A stretch of DNA of 64,000 bases from Deinococcus hopiensis KR-140 (GTDB taxonomy: Bacteria > Deinococcota > Deinococci > Deinococcales > Deinococcaceae). The stretch lies in contig NZ_FWWU01000007.1 in NCBI RefSeq assembly GCF_900176165.1, positions 326,659 through 390,658 of the forward strand. The letters are read 5' to 3'. Position numbers and translations under genes: made by a program. How positions within the stretch are numbered: position 1 is the first letter of the stretch; the number at the start of each line of letters is the position of its first letter. Below, one piece after another: positions 36,270 to 45,766 of the stretch. The notes below the pieces were generated by a model. The model saw only the letters and a list, made by a program, of their open reading frames with translations, was not told the DNA's origin and ran no database searches.

Positions 36270-37538
36270 CTACTTTTCCTTGCTGATAATGGTGTTGGTG
36301 GCCTGCTGGGCCCGCTCCAGCAGCTCCCTCACATTGCCGCCCTGCAAGATGCCCACAATGGCCTGTCCGAGCGCGTCGCGCACCTCACCCACCTGGCTGA
36401 CAGGAGGATTCCACAGGGGTGTGGCCCGGGTGAGTTGACCCAGGTGCGCCCTGGTCCACTCCGGGTTTTTGTCCTGGCTCTTGAAGGCAGATTCGTTCCA
36501 GACACTGCGGCGCACAGCGGGAACGTCCTTGAGTAGGACGCGCAGCTGGTTCTGGCGGTTGGTGGCCCACTGGGTAAAGAGCCAGGCGGCCTGCTTGTTC
36601 CGGCTGCCCTTGCTGATGGATAAGGCCCACGAGGTCACGGTCGGCTTGTTGCCCGGCATGGCCGCGAAGCCGACCTTTCCGGCGACTGAACTGCTCTTGG
36701 GGTCGTCCACAATGGAGCGGAACAGCGAGGCGTCCGTGAACATGGCGGCCTTGCCCTGCGCGAAGAGGTTCGTTACCTCAGGCCAGCTCATGGTCACGGC
36801 GGCTTGCGGACCGTAATTGCGCAGCAGGCCGGTGTAGAACGTCATCGCCTGTACGAATTTGGGGTCGCTGAAGTTGGCGTCACCGTCCTTCAACCACTGG
36901 CTCCCGTAGGCGTACATGTACGGCGCGAACTGGCTGGTGGCCGCCGCACCCTTACCGCGCAGCGCAATGCCGACCACGCCGTCCTTGCCGTGAAGTGTCT
37001 TTGCCGCTGTTTCCAGCTGCTTGAGGGTTTTGGGCACGGCGACGCCGTACTTCTGAAAGAGGTCCTTGCGGTAGAACAGCATGGTGGTCTCGGTCTGGAT
37101 GGGTATGCCCGTCATCACGCCCGCATACCGGGTGGAATTCACGACCGAGGGAAAGAAGTCGCTGAAGCCCCAGTTGCCGGCGGTGACGGCCCTGTTGTTC
37201 ACGTAGCTGTCCAGGTCCTCCACCCAGCCGCTCTTCGCGTACAGCTGCCCTTCCTGGCCGGGGGACATCATGAACGCATCGAGGTTCTGCCCGCCAGTGG
37301 AAAGCTCCACCAGGACTTTCTGGCGGAACTGCGCTTCCGGGTAGGTTTCCGTGACCAACCGGATCCCCGTGAGTTTCTCGAACTCCGGCAGGTACGGCTG
37401 GATGGCTGTCGTCCAGGGGTGCTGGTTAAGCAAGACGCGCAGCGTGGTGCCTTTGGCAGAGTCCCACTTGAAACTCTGGGCCTGCGCAGCGCCCAGCGAG
37501 AGAACGGCCGTCAGGGCGAACAAGGTAACTTTGCGCAT
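36270..37538 (-). CDS. Extracellular solute-binding protein of the sugar-acid ABC importer
   Basis: I chose ATG 37538 (MRKVTLFALTAVLSLGAAQA), preceded by AGGAGGTCC, because it gives a clean Sec signal peptide cleaved after AQA. The mature part has the family-1 fold: TLRVLLNQHPWTTAIQPYLP, later FEKLTGIRLVTETYPEAQFR, and TGIPIQTETTMLFYRKDLF lining the cleft. It delivers the sugar to the permease pair. With the downstream enzymes the ligand is expected to be a hexuronate, hexonate or their polymer fragment. Specificity is inferred from context alone. Confidence 0.9.
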   Translation of the reverse strand: MRKVTLFALTAVLSLGAAQAQSFKWDSAKGTTLRVLLNQHPWTTAIQPYLPEFEKLTGIRLVTETYPEAQFRQKVLVELSTGGQNLDAFMMSPGQEGQLYAKSGWVEDLDSYVNNRAVTAGNWGFSDFFPSVVNSTRYAGVMTGIPIQTETTMLFYRKDLFQKYGVAVPKTLKQLETAAKTLHGKDGVVGIALRGKGAAATSQFAPYMYAYGSQWLKDGDANFSDPKFVQAMTFYTGLLRNYGPQAAVTMSWPEVTNLFAQGKAAMFTDASLFRSIVDDPKSSSVAGKVGFAAMPGNKPTVTSWALSISKGSRNKQAAWLFTQWATNRQNQLRVLLKDVPAVRRSVWNESAFKSQDKNPEWTRAHLGQLTRATPLWNPPVSQVGEVRDALGQAIVGILQGGNVRELLERAQQATNTIISKEK

Positions 37539-37580
37539 ACTGGACCTCCTGGTGGCCACGGGGGCCGGCGAAAACGTGAA

Positions 37581-38450
37581 TCAGGTGGGGTCGGCGTTCA
37601 ACTCACGGCGAGCGTCGCGTGCCCGAGCAATGCGTTCGGACATATAGGGTTCTTGCGAGGCGTGGAGGCTGGTAAACAGGGCGTCGAGCAGGCACAGCTG
37701 CGCAAACCGGACGTTCAGGCCCTCGGGGCGGTAACGGTCGCCTGGTGCGGAACTGGTCAAGGTGTGGTGTGCCGCGCGAGTGAGGGGAGAACGGCCAAGG
37801 CCAGTGATCGCCACCACGGACGCGCCAGCTCCCCGCGCCAGGCGGGCAGCCCGTACCACATCCTGGCTGGCGCCACTAAAGGACACCGCGATCAGTACAT
37901 CGGTGGGTTCCAGAAGGGAGGATACCTGCAAGAAGGCACTGGGATCGGTATGTGCAGCGCAGGATAAGCCGAGGCGCAGACCCCGCTGCTGCCCATCGAG
38001 GGCGATGAGGCCACTCCAGCCCAGGCCGATCAACGCGATGTGCCGGGAGAGGGAGACGGCCTGCACCGCTGAACTGAAAGCCTCCAGGTCCAAATGGCCC
38101 AGCGTGTCACGCAGGGCCATGCCCGCGCCGTCGAACACCTTACTTAAGACCGTCACGGCCGCGTCTCCTGCGTCCACCCCAATGTTCGTCTGCCGGGTGA
38201 CGGCCAGCGAACGGGAGAGCTGCAGTTTAAACTCCTGAAAGCCCCCAAAGCCCAGGCTCTGCACCACCCGCACCACAGTGGCGTCGCCCGTCCCGGTGCG
38301 CTCACTGAGTTCGGCTATGGTCAGCCCGAGAAAGCCCTCAGGGTCGTGGAGGATGTATTCAATGACTCGCCCACTGGCCACCCCGACCTCACCCCTCAGC
38401 AAATGCAGGCGGCGCAGGATCGGCGGCAGATGGGAAGTGTCACCGGACAT
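37581..38450 (-). CDS. RpiR-family regulator (HTH plus SIS domain)
   Basis: 289 residues. The N-terminal HTH reads LTIAELSERTGTGDATVVRV, with QSLGFGGFQEFKLQLSRSLA after it, a hallmark of RpiR proteins. The C-terminal SIS sugar-phosphate-binding domain (about 115-270) holds LIGLGWSGLIALDGQQRGLR and VLIAVSFSGASQDVVRAARL. It would sense a pathway intermediate such as KDPG or KDG. It is the first gene of the same-strand group, 42 bases before the binding-protein gene, and is presumably the local regulator of importer and enzymes. Confidence 0.9.
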   Translation of the reverse strand: MSGDTSHLPPILRRLHLLRGEVGVASGRVIEYILHDPEGFLGLTIAELSERTGTGDATVVRVVQSLGFGGFQEFKLQLSRSLAVTRQTNIGVDAGDAAVTVLSKVFDGAGMALRDTLGHLDLEAFSSAVQAVSLSRHIALIGLGWSGLIALDGQQRGLRLGLSCAAHTDPSAFLQVSSLLEPTDVLIAVSFSGASQDVVRAARLARGAGASVVAITGLGRSPLTRAAHHTLTSSAPGDRYRPEGLNVRFAQLCLLDALFTSLHASQEPYMSERIARARDARRELNADPT

Positions 38451-39311
38451 ACAGGATGTGCGTCCTTCCTCAGACCAGAGAACCGGTCCGCGTTATGGGT
38501 GGATTGAGAAACACCAGGAATATACGTCCGACACTTCGGGTTTGGAATATCAACGTGGAGTGCATTTCCACTCCGCTCAAGACGAATAGCGCCTCCCCGT
38601 CTCCCTCACTTCAGTTCAACCACTGCGAGCAAGCTGCTCCCCAAGGCCTGATCTATTGGCGGCTGGACTCCTACTGCCGTTCAAGACGGTTGGTGCGAAT
38701 GATCCCTGCCAGACTGCTGTTGACAGCCTGAAGGGGAAAGAGGACCTGTTCCGCTTCCAGAACAGTTGCGCATATGGAGCAAAATTCCATAATTGGTCCT
38801 TTCTATACAGAATAACACTCTCTAAACACACTGGGGAGAACGGAAGATGCGTCTGCCTGTCTCGTCTCGGATGGTCGAAACGAGAGCAAGCCCCCTGGTG
38901 TCTCTTCAGGAACCCTGAAGAAACCCACCTGACCCAGCCAGACCGAGCAGCGCTTCTTTCCGTCCTGCCTCAAATCCAGCCAACTGCTCTGCGGCAAGGT
39001 GCAGGTGCAGCGCGAGGATGGAATTGGCCGCTTCCCGAGGACGAGGTGCTCGCACGACTGCTGGCTCAGCCTGGAGCGTGGAGGTCAACCGGTAGCTGCC
39101 AGATAAACAGACACGTACTCCGCACCGGCACAGGAACTCAGTGCCGGGCTTCTGCATCCGGCGCTGAGAGCGGCGGTACGCGAGCCAAAGGTCCGTGCAC
39201 CCCTCAGGTACCTGACGCAACAGGCCCAGATCGTTTAGAAAGCCCTGCGCAGACCTTGAGAAGGTGGGCCAACAGGGCCTGTCCAGCGGCACGGAGGGCA
39301 AGGATACATGC
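38451..39311. other. Regulatory region of the sugar-acid operon plus unassigned DNA
   Basis: The first ~150 bases should carry the promoter of the RpiR-headed operon. A candidate operator TGGAGTGCATTTCCA (38555-38569) has matching outer arms TGGA / TCCA, and GGAATAT occurs twice just upstream (38518 and 38545 region). The remaining ~650 bases show no supported gene. A minus-strand patch near 38930-39010 (ALHLHLAAEQLAGFEAGRKE) could be decayed coding DNA. Confidence 0.35.
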
Positions 39312-39578
39312 ATGTCCTGGATCATCACCCTTCTCGTTGGCGCCCTCTGCGGCTGGCTCGCTTCCCTCGTCATGAAGACCGACGGCCAGCAGGGCGCCGT
39401 CGCCAATATCCTCATCGGCGTCGTCGGCAGCCTCCTCGCGCAGTTCCTCTTCGGCAACCTCCTCCACCTTGGCGGCAATGCCGCGGGAGACGGCTTTAAC
39501 CTCATGAGCATCGTTTGGGGCGTTGTCGGCAGCGTTGTCCTGATCGCCATCCTCAAGGGCCTGCGCGTCCTTCGGTAA
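39312..39578 (+). CDS. GlsB/YeaQ/YmgE-family small membrane protein
   Basis: 88 residues from ATG 39312 (MSWIITLLVGALCGWLASLV), preceded by AAGGATACATGC. Three hydrophobic segments with glycine-rich turns are visible: IITLLVGALCGWLASLVM, ILIGVVGSLLAQFLFG and IVWGVVGSVVLIAIL. The conserved G-x-V-G-S-L-L motif is present. These transglycosylase-associated proteins sit in the inner membrane and respond to stress; their exact function is not established. It is a single-gene unit closed by a strong terminator. Confidence 0.88.
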   Translation: MSWIITLLVGALCGWLASLVMKTDGQQGAVANILIGVVGSLLAQFLFGNLLHLGGNAAGDGFNLMSIVWGVVGSVVLIAILKGLRVLR

Positions 39579-39605
39579 CCCTCCCTTCGCTCACCCATTC
39601 AGCAA

Positions 39606-39635
39606 ACGTGCCACCTCTCCGAGGTGGCACGTTTT
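39606..39635 (+). terminator. Intrinsic terminator of the GlsB-type gene
   Basis: A perfect 11-bp stem ACGTGCCACCT / AGGTGGCACGT (39606-39616 and 39622-39632) with a 5-base loop is followed by TTT. It begins 27 bases after the stop codon. Confidence 0.9.
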
Positions 39636-40086
39636 GGTGTAGGAGGGTGGCCTGCGCTGCAGCGTCCCCCTATTGGTACTCCGTCGACTCACGGAGGGGG
39701 TGCAAGCCAGCGAATGGATACCCTGCAGCGCATTCCTGCGAGCCACGGCTCAAACGTATCTCCAAGGTCTACTTTTAAAGGGGGTCTGAAATCCCTGCTG
39801 GCGGGGGGGGTGTATGACTAAGGGATGGGGGAATGATGGGGCGGAGGTGGTGAGCACATGACGCGGACGCTACCTCCCCTGACGACCTCACAGATAATGA
39901 GCGGAACGTCCTCCAGCCGCCGGCCCCTCCTGAATCTCTTGTTGGTCGTCTCCATAAGTGGTCTTTGTGGGGAGTTTTGGAGAAAAACTTCTCTGTCCCC
40001 GTATGACGGAGCTCTGCCGAAGACAGCAGCACACCTTGTCTACGAGGTAATGATTCGCTCCGACCAAAGGCCCAGCCTGATCTTCT
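39636..40086. other. Intergenic region, no gene seen
   Basis: No reading frame has protein character. It includes a G9 run at about 39803-39811 and lies between a terminator and the 3' end of the CPBP pseudogene on the other strand. Confidence 0.4.
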
Positions 40087-40840
40087 TCAGACCCACTTTA
40101 GTCCTTGACGCACTCTAGCAGAAAGCCATGATGCGTAAAGAAGCAGAATCAGGCAGCTGACGGCGACAGCAGTAAGGTGCTCTTGACCACCGAGGAAGCA
40201 AACAGTGTCATACACAGAATGCCACAGCATCAAGGGCACCAGCGAGCCCACTTGGAAGCGTAAAAGGGCCGCAACCACACCAAACAGAAAGGCAAACCCA
40301 ACCTGGAGGAGGGTTTGAGCAGCGATCTGACCGCCCAGCATATTTAGGCCGTGCGTTACGGAAAATAGCACTGTTGAAATCAATACGGCTGTCCAAAATC
40401 CTTTTGGCAGGAGCCATTTGATGAAAAGGCCCCGGTACAAGCCCTCCTCCACAAAGCCAATCGTACAGCAAAACCAACGAAGTATAAGAGTTCTCCCCCA
40501 CTGTGGGGCCACGCAGGATGTGTCCCAAAGGCCTGAATCAACACGACAAGTCCGGGAATGAGGAAGAAGCGTGCGTCTCGCCAGGAGAGCTGGCCAAACG
40601 GCTTCGGTGACGCAACGCGCCACTGGCGCTTCCCAAAAAACAAGAAGCTCAGCCAGAGGGAAAGACCAGGAGAACGGGCTGAAGTTGGGGTAGCGCGTGG
40701 TGACTCCTATTTTCACTCAGAAGGGAAAGCAACGTTCCGGCGGCTCCCAAAGTGACCAGGAGTGTCAGGGTCGTGAGCGTAAGTGCCCAACCCGGGTATC
40801 GTTCCCCGAAACCCGTCTGGTTGATCGTCTTCATTAACAT
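40087..40840 (-). pseudogene. CPBP-family intramembrane protease, frameshifted
   Basis: The C-terminal part is clear: GFVEEGLYRGLFIKWLLP (the E-E-x-x-x-R motif of CPBP/CAAX-type proteases), VLFSVTHGLNMLGGQIAAQT and PLMLWHSVYDTVCFLGG, which carry the other conserved His and Asn/Asp positions. The N-terminal membrane segments occur in two other frames: the start at 40840 (TLTTLTLLVTLGAAGTLLSL), then KRQWRVASPKPFGQLSWRDA and RFFLIPGLVVLIQAFG near 40500-40640. Two frameshifts are needed to join them. The active-site region is intact, but no in-frame N-terminus exists. Such proteases act in bacteriocin immunity or membrane-protein processing. Confidence 0.7.
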
Positions 40841-40933
40841 GCGAATTCCCCCCGTTTCGTCTCAGGTCAGCAAAGGCCTGCAGTCGCCTCGTGGCGTACG
40901 GCAGGTCTTCCGCGGGTCCCGATGAAATCATTT

Positions 40934-41791
40934 TTATTTGCCGTAGAACATGAGGTATTGGCGCAGCTGTGACCGCCAGTACGTCAGGTCATGCCCGCCT
41001 GTCTTTTGCATGAAGATGGTATTCCCACATTCCCGCTTTAACTTCTGGACAAAGTGCTCATTCACGCCCTGAAGAGCGTCGGACTTCCCCACATCCACGA
41101 ACAGCGCATAAGTCTTCAGGGGTGTCCGCTGGAGCAGCGAGAACGGATCACGTGCGCCCCGAAGGGCTGGGGACGGATAGAGCCAGTCACGCTGCCCCGT
41201 GTACTGATCGTCATGCCCATCCCATAGAGCCGCGCTGTGTGCCCCGATCCGGCCAAACAGTGCCGGGTGCCGCAACCCCAGGAACAGGGCGGCGTAACCG
41301 CCCATCGAGATCCCACCTACGCTCCGCCCTGTACGGTTGGGCACTGTAGAGAAGTATGCGTCAATATAAGGGATGAGTTCCCGAATCAGGTAGTCTTCCC
41401 AGCGGCCGGGTGTGACGCCGCTGATGGCCCGGGCTGGGCTGCTATTCACCCCGAAGGAGAAGCGGTAGTCGGGGGAGACCACGATCAGGGGATGAATTCG
41501 CCTCTCCCGCAAAAGCTCATCGAGTAGAGATTGGGTAGGCAGTATGCCCAGCCAGAAGGTTTCATCCCCGCCATAGGGATGCATCAAGTACACCACTGGG
41601 TAGCGGTGCCCCGCGCTGTAACCGGGAGGCAGATAGACGCGGAGGGACAGGTCCTGCTTCAGCGCAGCGCTGTACAGCATCAAGTCCTGCACCTGGGAGG
41701 GAGAGGATGCGTGTGCGAATCCAAGAAGGAGGAGGGCCAAGGGCCAGCACCGATGCCGTTTCACTTTAGTGAAGGGCGTAGAGAATGCCAT
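40934..41791 (-). CDS. Exported alpha/beta-hydrolase esterase
   Basis: From ATG 41791 the protein has a basic N-region and a hydrophobic stretch (WPLALLLLGFAHA), consistent with a signal peptide. The esterase fold shows LRVYLPPGYSAGHRYPVVYL, PLIVVSPDY, and the nucleophile elbow SVGGISMGGYAALFLGLRHP with the catalytic Ser in G-I-S-M-G-G. Asp (in FVDVGKSDALQGVN) and His (in KTGGHDLTYW) complete the triad. It resembles the tributyrin esterase/EstA family that acts on acyl or feruloyl esters. It overlaps the end of the PQQ-propeller gene by 26 bases in another frame, so it depends on translation of that gene. Confidence 0.85.
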   Translation of the reverse strand: MAFSTPFTKVKRHRCWPLALLLLGFAHASSPSQVQDLMLYSAALKQDLSLRVYLPPGYSAGHRYPVVYLMHPYGGDETFWLGILPTQSLLDELLRERRIHPLIVVSPDYRFSFGVNSSPARAISGVTPGRWEDYLIRELIPYIDAYFSTVPNRTGRSVGGISMGGYAALFLGLRHPALFGRIGAHSAALWDGHDDQYTGQRDWLYPSPALRGARDPFSLLQRTPLKTYALFVDVGKSDALQGVNEHFVQKLKRECGNTIFMQKTGGHDLTYWRSQLRQYLMFYGK

Positions 41792-42944
41792 CGTCCGATC
41801 CGAAAAATACGGTGTCGCGGACAATGACAGGTGAAGACAGAATCGCAGCGCCCGCCTGGAAGTGCCAGCGCTCTTTCCCCGTCGCTACGTCTAAAGCGTA
41901 AAGGGTTCCAGGCTCTTTGGTGGCGTACGCGTTGAACGACGCGGTGTATACGGTGTTTGCCGCCAGCGCCGGAGAGGCGAATATGTTACCGGCAAGTGGC
42001 CGCTGCCACTTTACCTTTCCCGTTGCTGCGTCCATCGCAAACATCATTTTCTGGTCTGAGTTGCCGTAGTACAGCGTGTTATTCGCAAATGCAGCGGAAG
42101 GCACGACCCAGCTTCCCCCATTGCCATGACCCCAGCGAATCTTGCCACTCTTACTGTCCAACGCGTAGAAATTGCTGTCTCGGCTTCCGAAGTACACCAT
42201 GTTCTTCCCCAGAACGGGAGAAGACGGAACACCCCCGCTGATGTCTGCCGACCACAGCAGCTTGCCAGTCTGAGCGTTCAACGCTACAAAATCGAATTTC
42301 CAGGCACCGACGTAGAGTACGTCGCCGCGCAAGGCTGGGCTGGAGCGAACCCCCTGAAAGAGTTCCTGCGACCACAACAGGCGCCCTGAATTCCGTGTGA
42401 ACGCGAGAAGGCCACCGTCTTGCATGGGGGTGATCCCCGTAGAGGAGCCCACATACACGGCCTGGCTGTCCGCAACGGGAGAGGACAAGTAGTAGTCCCA
42501 GGCATCTTTGGCCTTGCTGTCACGGTCGTAGCGGGCTTTCCACTGGGTGGCACCGCTCTGCGCCTGCACGGCGTACAGAAAACCGTCACGGCTGGTGAAG
42601 TACACGGTGCCGTCCACCACCAGGGGTGATGAAGCGACGTCTCCCCCTGTTTGGACCTTCCAGACCAGCGCGCCATTATCCGAGCGGAGAGCGTACACAA
42701 AACCGTCGCCACTCCCGAAAATGACGAGGTTGCCGTAAGGGACGGGTGTCGAGCGAATTGGACCGGACGTCTTGAACTTCCACTTCACGCCGTGCAAGGC
42801 TGGTACACCTGGGCCATCAAATGTTCCGGAATGAAGGGCGTCACTGCGAAAACCGCTGGATGTCAGGGTCAAGGCAGGCCATCCTGTCAGGGCAAGGGCA
42901 AGGCCGACGGACTTGAAGAGCACCAGCTTGGGTAGAACAGACAT
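41766..42944 (-). CDS. Exported PQQ-type beta-propeller protein
   Basis: ATG 42944 gives a signal peptide (LFKSVGLALALTGWPALTL). The body consists of repeated ~40-residue blades of the form YFTSRDGFLYAVQAQSGATQ-W, YFGSRDSNFYALDSKSGKIR-W and YALDVATGKERW. These are the PQQ/quinoprotein repeats of BamB and quinoprotein dehydrogenases. The residues that hold PQQ and Ca2+ in true dehydrogenases are not evident, so it is more likely a binding or scaffold propeller. Its gene overlaps and precedes the exported esterase, suggesting a joint extracytoplasmic role. A MocR gene diverges from it 107 bases upstream. Confidence 0.85.
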   Translation of the reverse strand: MSVLPKLVLFKSVGLALALTGWPALTLTSSGFRSDALHSGTFDGPGVPALHGVKWKFKTSGPIRSTPVPYGNLVIFGSGDGFVYALRSDNGALVWKVQTGGDVASSPLVVDGTVYFTSRDGFLYAVQAQSGATQWKARYDRDSKAKDAWDYYLSSPVADSQAVYVGSSTGITPMQDGGLLAFTRNSGRLLWSQELFQGVRSSPALRGDVLYVGAWKFDFVALNAQTGKLLWSADISGGVPSSPVLGKNMVYFGSRDSNFYALDSKSGKIRWGHGNGGSWVVPSAAFANNTLYYGNSDQKMMFAMDAATGKVKWQRPLAGNIFASPALAANTVYTASFNAYATKEPGTLYALDVATGKERWHFQAGAAILSSPVIVRDTVFFGSDDGILYALH

Positions 42945-43051
42945 GGAGGCTCCCGGTGGAATTCGACTGAATTTGGGAAGACCGGACAACGAACTGACCT
43001 GATCCTCCAGCCGCATTGCGGCGACTGAGACAGTGCTAGGTTGGCATTCCG

Positions 43052-44641
43052 ATGACCCGCGAATCCCACGCGCTGAATGAAACCCACAATAAGGGGAGTG
43101 GTGGACAGCCTACGAGGGCCAATTCCGGTGAGTCGGAAGGAGCCAATTCGGCACAACAGGGAAGGGACGGCCTCCCATCGGCGCTTCTGGGCTTTGCTTT
43201 AGAAGGTGCGAATCAGCTCCCACTTCACCGTCGACTGTTCGGAGGCCTGCGTGAACGCATCTTGAGTGGGCAATTGAGTCTGGGTACGCGCCTCCCATCG
43301 ACTCGGGTGCTAGCCCGCGAACTCGGGGTCTCGCGGAACACGGTCGCCCTGGCGTTTGATCAGTTGATCAGTGAGGGCTACCTGCGGTCAGTAGGGGGGG
43401 CGGGAACGTACGTGGCGGAGCTCGACGCGCCTCTGCATCCCCCCAATGCCTCTGCCTCACAGCGGCCTGCCCTACGGACAGAGGCCCTACGCGCCCAGGT
43501 CGGTTCCTTCTGGTTTCCGTACGTTCCGGCAGCTGCTGGAAACACGCCCGCTTTTCGACTCGCGGTGCCTGCCAGTGAGGCCTTTCCACTGGCGACCTGG
43601 AAACGGTGTCTGGCCAAACACACCGCTCGCCTGTCCACGGATTTGTTTCTTTCCCAGGAGGATGGTGGCCTTCTGGCCCTGCGTGAAGTCCTGGCCTCCT
43701 ACCTCGCCGTGTACCGGGGAGTGCGCTGCACCCCGGAGCAAATCATCATTGCCGACTCCCACTTGTCGTTTCACCTGGCAGCCCGCGTCCTGTTGGATCC
43801 AGGGGATGAGGTCTGGTTCGAGGACCCAGGGTATTTCGCCGCCCGGGAGGCCCTGCTCGCGGCTGACGCACGGCCGATTCCCATCCCAGTGGATGCGGAA
43901 GGGATAGACGTGGCGGCTGGGCGCATTAGGGCACCCCATGCGCGCATGGCCTACGTCACGCCGTCGTATCAGTTTCCTTCCGGCGTCACGATGAGTGCGG
44001 CGCGGCGACAGGCGCTGCTGGGATGGGCACGGGAAGCGCAGGCATGGATCTTAGAAGATGATTTCGACTGTGAGTTCCGGTATGCCGGACCGCCAATTAC
44101 AGCCCTGCAGGGATTGGACACGGACCACCGGGTGCTGTATAGCGGAAGCTTCAACAAGACGCTCTTTCCAGCGTTGCGCCTCGGGTACCTGGTGGTTCCA
44201 CAGGAACGAATCAGCGATTTCTTGTGGATGCGCCGCATCGTCAGTGCGCCGGCATCCCTCCTTGAACAGGCTGCCCTGGCAGACTTTATTGGAGAGGGGC
44301 ACTTCGCACGGCACATGAAACGGTGCCGCGCGCTGTATGCGAGGCGCCGCAGCGTTTTGGAAGACGCATTGACGCAGGAACTCGGGGATGTCCTGAGCCT
44401 GGAGCCTCCTCAAGCTGGAACATACTGGGTGCTGCGGTTGCCCGGGCATCTGAACGACCTGGAAATTGCGCAAGCGGCGCAAGCCGAGGGACTTGAGGTC
44501 TGGCCGCTCTCGACCTGGAGCTTGAGTGGGGCCGGCACTCCGGGGCTCCTCCTGGGCTACGCGGGGGTCAGCGAAGCGCAGTTGCGGCGAGGTGTTCAGC
44601 AACTCGCCCGGCTCCTTCGTGCGGCCCTGTCACAGCCTTAG
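43052..44641 (+). CDS. MocR-family regulator (GntR HTH plus aminotransferase domain)
   Basis: 529 residues. A winged HTH of the GntR type (about 55-125) reads LPLHRRLFGGLRERILSGQL, then LPSTRVLARELGVSRNTVAL. A fold-type I aminotransferase-like domain follows (150-525). The PLP-binding lysine is in LYSGSFNKTLFPALRLGYLV (about residue 369), and LEDDFDCEFRY carries the pyridine-contacting Asp. Such proteins use PLP as effector and often activate pdxST or transport and amine genes. No vitamin B6 genes are in the window. The divergent PQQ-propeller/esterase pair shares its 107-base promoter region and is the natural candidate target. Confidence 0.9.
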   Translation: MTRESHALNETHNKGSGGQPTRANSGESEGANSAQQGRDGLPSALLGFALEGANQLPLHRRLFGGLRERILSGQLSLGTRLPSTRVLARELGVSRNTVALAFDQLISEGYLRSVGGAGTYVAELDAPLHPPNASASQRPALRTEALRAQVGSFWFPYVPAAAGNTPAFRLAVPASEAFPLATWKRCLAKHTARLSTDLFLSQEDGGLLALREVLASYLAVYRGVRCTPEQIIIADSHLSFHLAARVLLDPGDEVWFEDPGYFAAREALLAADARPIPIPVDAEGIDVAAGRIRAPHARMAYVTPSYQFPSGVTMSAARRQALLGWAREAQAWILEDDFDCEFRYAGPPITALQGLDTDHRVLYSGSFNKTLFPALRLGYLVVPQERISDFLWMRRIVSAPASLLEQAALADFIGEGHFARHMKRCRALYARRRSVLEDALTQELGDVLSLEPPQAGTYWVLRLPGHLNDLEIAQAAQAEGLEVWPLSTWSLSGAGTPGLLLGYAGVSEAQLRRGVQQLARLLRAALSQP

Positions 44642-44882
44642 GTCGATGAGCTGAAGAGCGGTCTGCCCCTCGCTTGGCAACGCGTACGTCACACCCACCT
44701 CGCTGTCCGCCTTCTCGCAACTCCAACTTAAGCCGCCGCCTGTCAAAGTGCCTCCTAAAAAGATCAGGGGAACGTTTGGCCAAGCGGCGGATCATCACCT
44801 CGTAGAGGAGGTAGTCCGCTGTTTCCAGCCGCGCTCATCGTCCCCTACCATGCTTCTGGACTTTCATGGCCACGTAAAGGTC
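44642..44882. other. Short intergenic stretch with a possible transposase relic
   Basis: The minus strand near 44760-44840 reads ETADYLLYEVMIRRLAKRSP, which looks coding but stops at once. It may be the start of a destroyed gene. The IS3 element is inserted just beyond it. Confidence 0.25.
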
Positions 44883-44917
44883 TGGAGTGAACCCAATCGA
44901 GCGGACCGCAGGGCAAG

Positions 44918-45760
44918 TCACATCTGGGCGGTAGTGTAGCGGGCGGCGAACTCGGCGGGTGGAACGTACCCCAGGCTGGAGTGCAGTCGGCGACGGTTGT
45001 ACAGGTCCGCAATAAAGAACTCGATGTGTCGTCGAGCGTCGTCCAGATCGACGTATTCTTGCAGATCGACCTCCTCAGTCTTCAGGGTCTTGTAGAAGCT
45101 CTCCATTTTGGCGTTGTCATAGGGATTGCCTGTCCTGGACATACTTGGCGTGATTCCTGCGGACCGCAAGCGGTCCACGTACACCCGACTGGCGTATTGC
45201 ACGCCCTGGTCCGAATGGTGCAGCAGACCGGGGGCAGGACAACGCGCTGCAAGCGCGTTGTTGAGCGCTGCCAGCGGTAAATCTGCGTCCAGAAACTTTG
45301 ACATGGACCAGCCCACCACCTCACGGGTAAAACCGTCCAGCACGCAGGCCAGGTACACAAAGCCTTGGCGGACTCGCACGTAGGTCAGATCGGCTTGCCA
45401 GACCTGATCTGGCCGTACTGGGACGACTTCGCGTAGCAGATTTGGGAAGCGCTTCTCGTTGTGGTTGGAATCGGTTGTCGCCCGATAGCGGCGCTTCGGG
45501 CGGCAGAGCAACCGGCGTTCCCGCATGACTCTCAACACGCGCTTGTGGTTCACTGGGCGGCCTCGTCGGGCCAACTCGCGGGTGACACGCCGATATCCGT
45601 ATCCGTCGAACTCCACCACTACGGCCTCAATGTCCTGGGACAACGCCTGATCGGCGTCCATCTCCTCCCGGCCCTGCTGTTCGTAGAACCACGAGCGATT
45701 AACCCCGTGCAGCTCACACAGACGACGCACCGACACCTCTTTTGGGCGCGCTCCGCGCAT
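44918..45760 (-). CDS. IS3-family transposase OrfB (integrase core)
   Basis: 280 residues with the complete D-D-E core: first Asp in WQADLTYVRVRQGFVYLACV, second Asp in LLHHSDQGVQYASRVYVD, and Glu in NAKMESFYKTLKTEEVDLQE. The N-terminal HTH_21-like part reads RRLCELHGVNRSWFYEQQGR. The frame opens at ATG 45760, in the same frame as orfA and separated from it by one TGA and two codons. In most IS3 elements orfB is in the -1 frame. The usual ATGATCGAG start (overlapping the orfA stop) leads here to an early stop, so fusion protein formation by -1 frameshifting seems impaired. Confidence 0.88.
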   Translation of the reverse strand: MRGARPKEVSVRRLCELHGVNRSWFYEQQGREEMDADQALSQDIEAVVVEFDGYGYRRVTRELARRGRPVNHKRVLRVMRERRLLCRPKRRYRATTDSNHNEKRFPNLLREVVPVRPDQVWQADLTYVRVRQGFVYLACVLDGFTREVVGWSMSKFLDADLPLAALNNALAARCPAPGLLHHSDQGVQYASRVYVDRLRSAGITPSMSRTGNPYDNAKMESFYKTLKTEEVDLQEYVDLDDARRHIEFFIADLYNRRRLHSSLGYVPPAEFAARYTTAQM

Positions 45761-45766
45761 CCTCGA

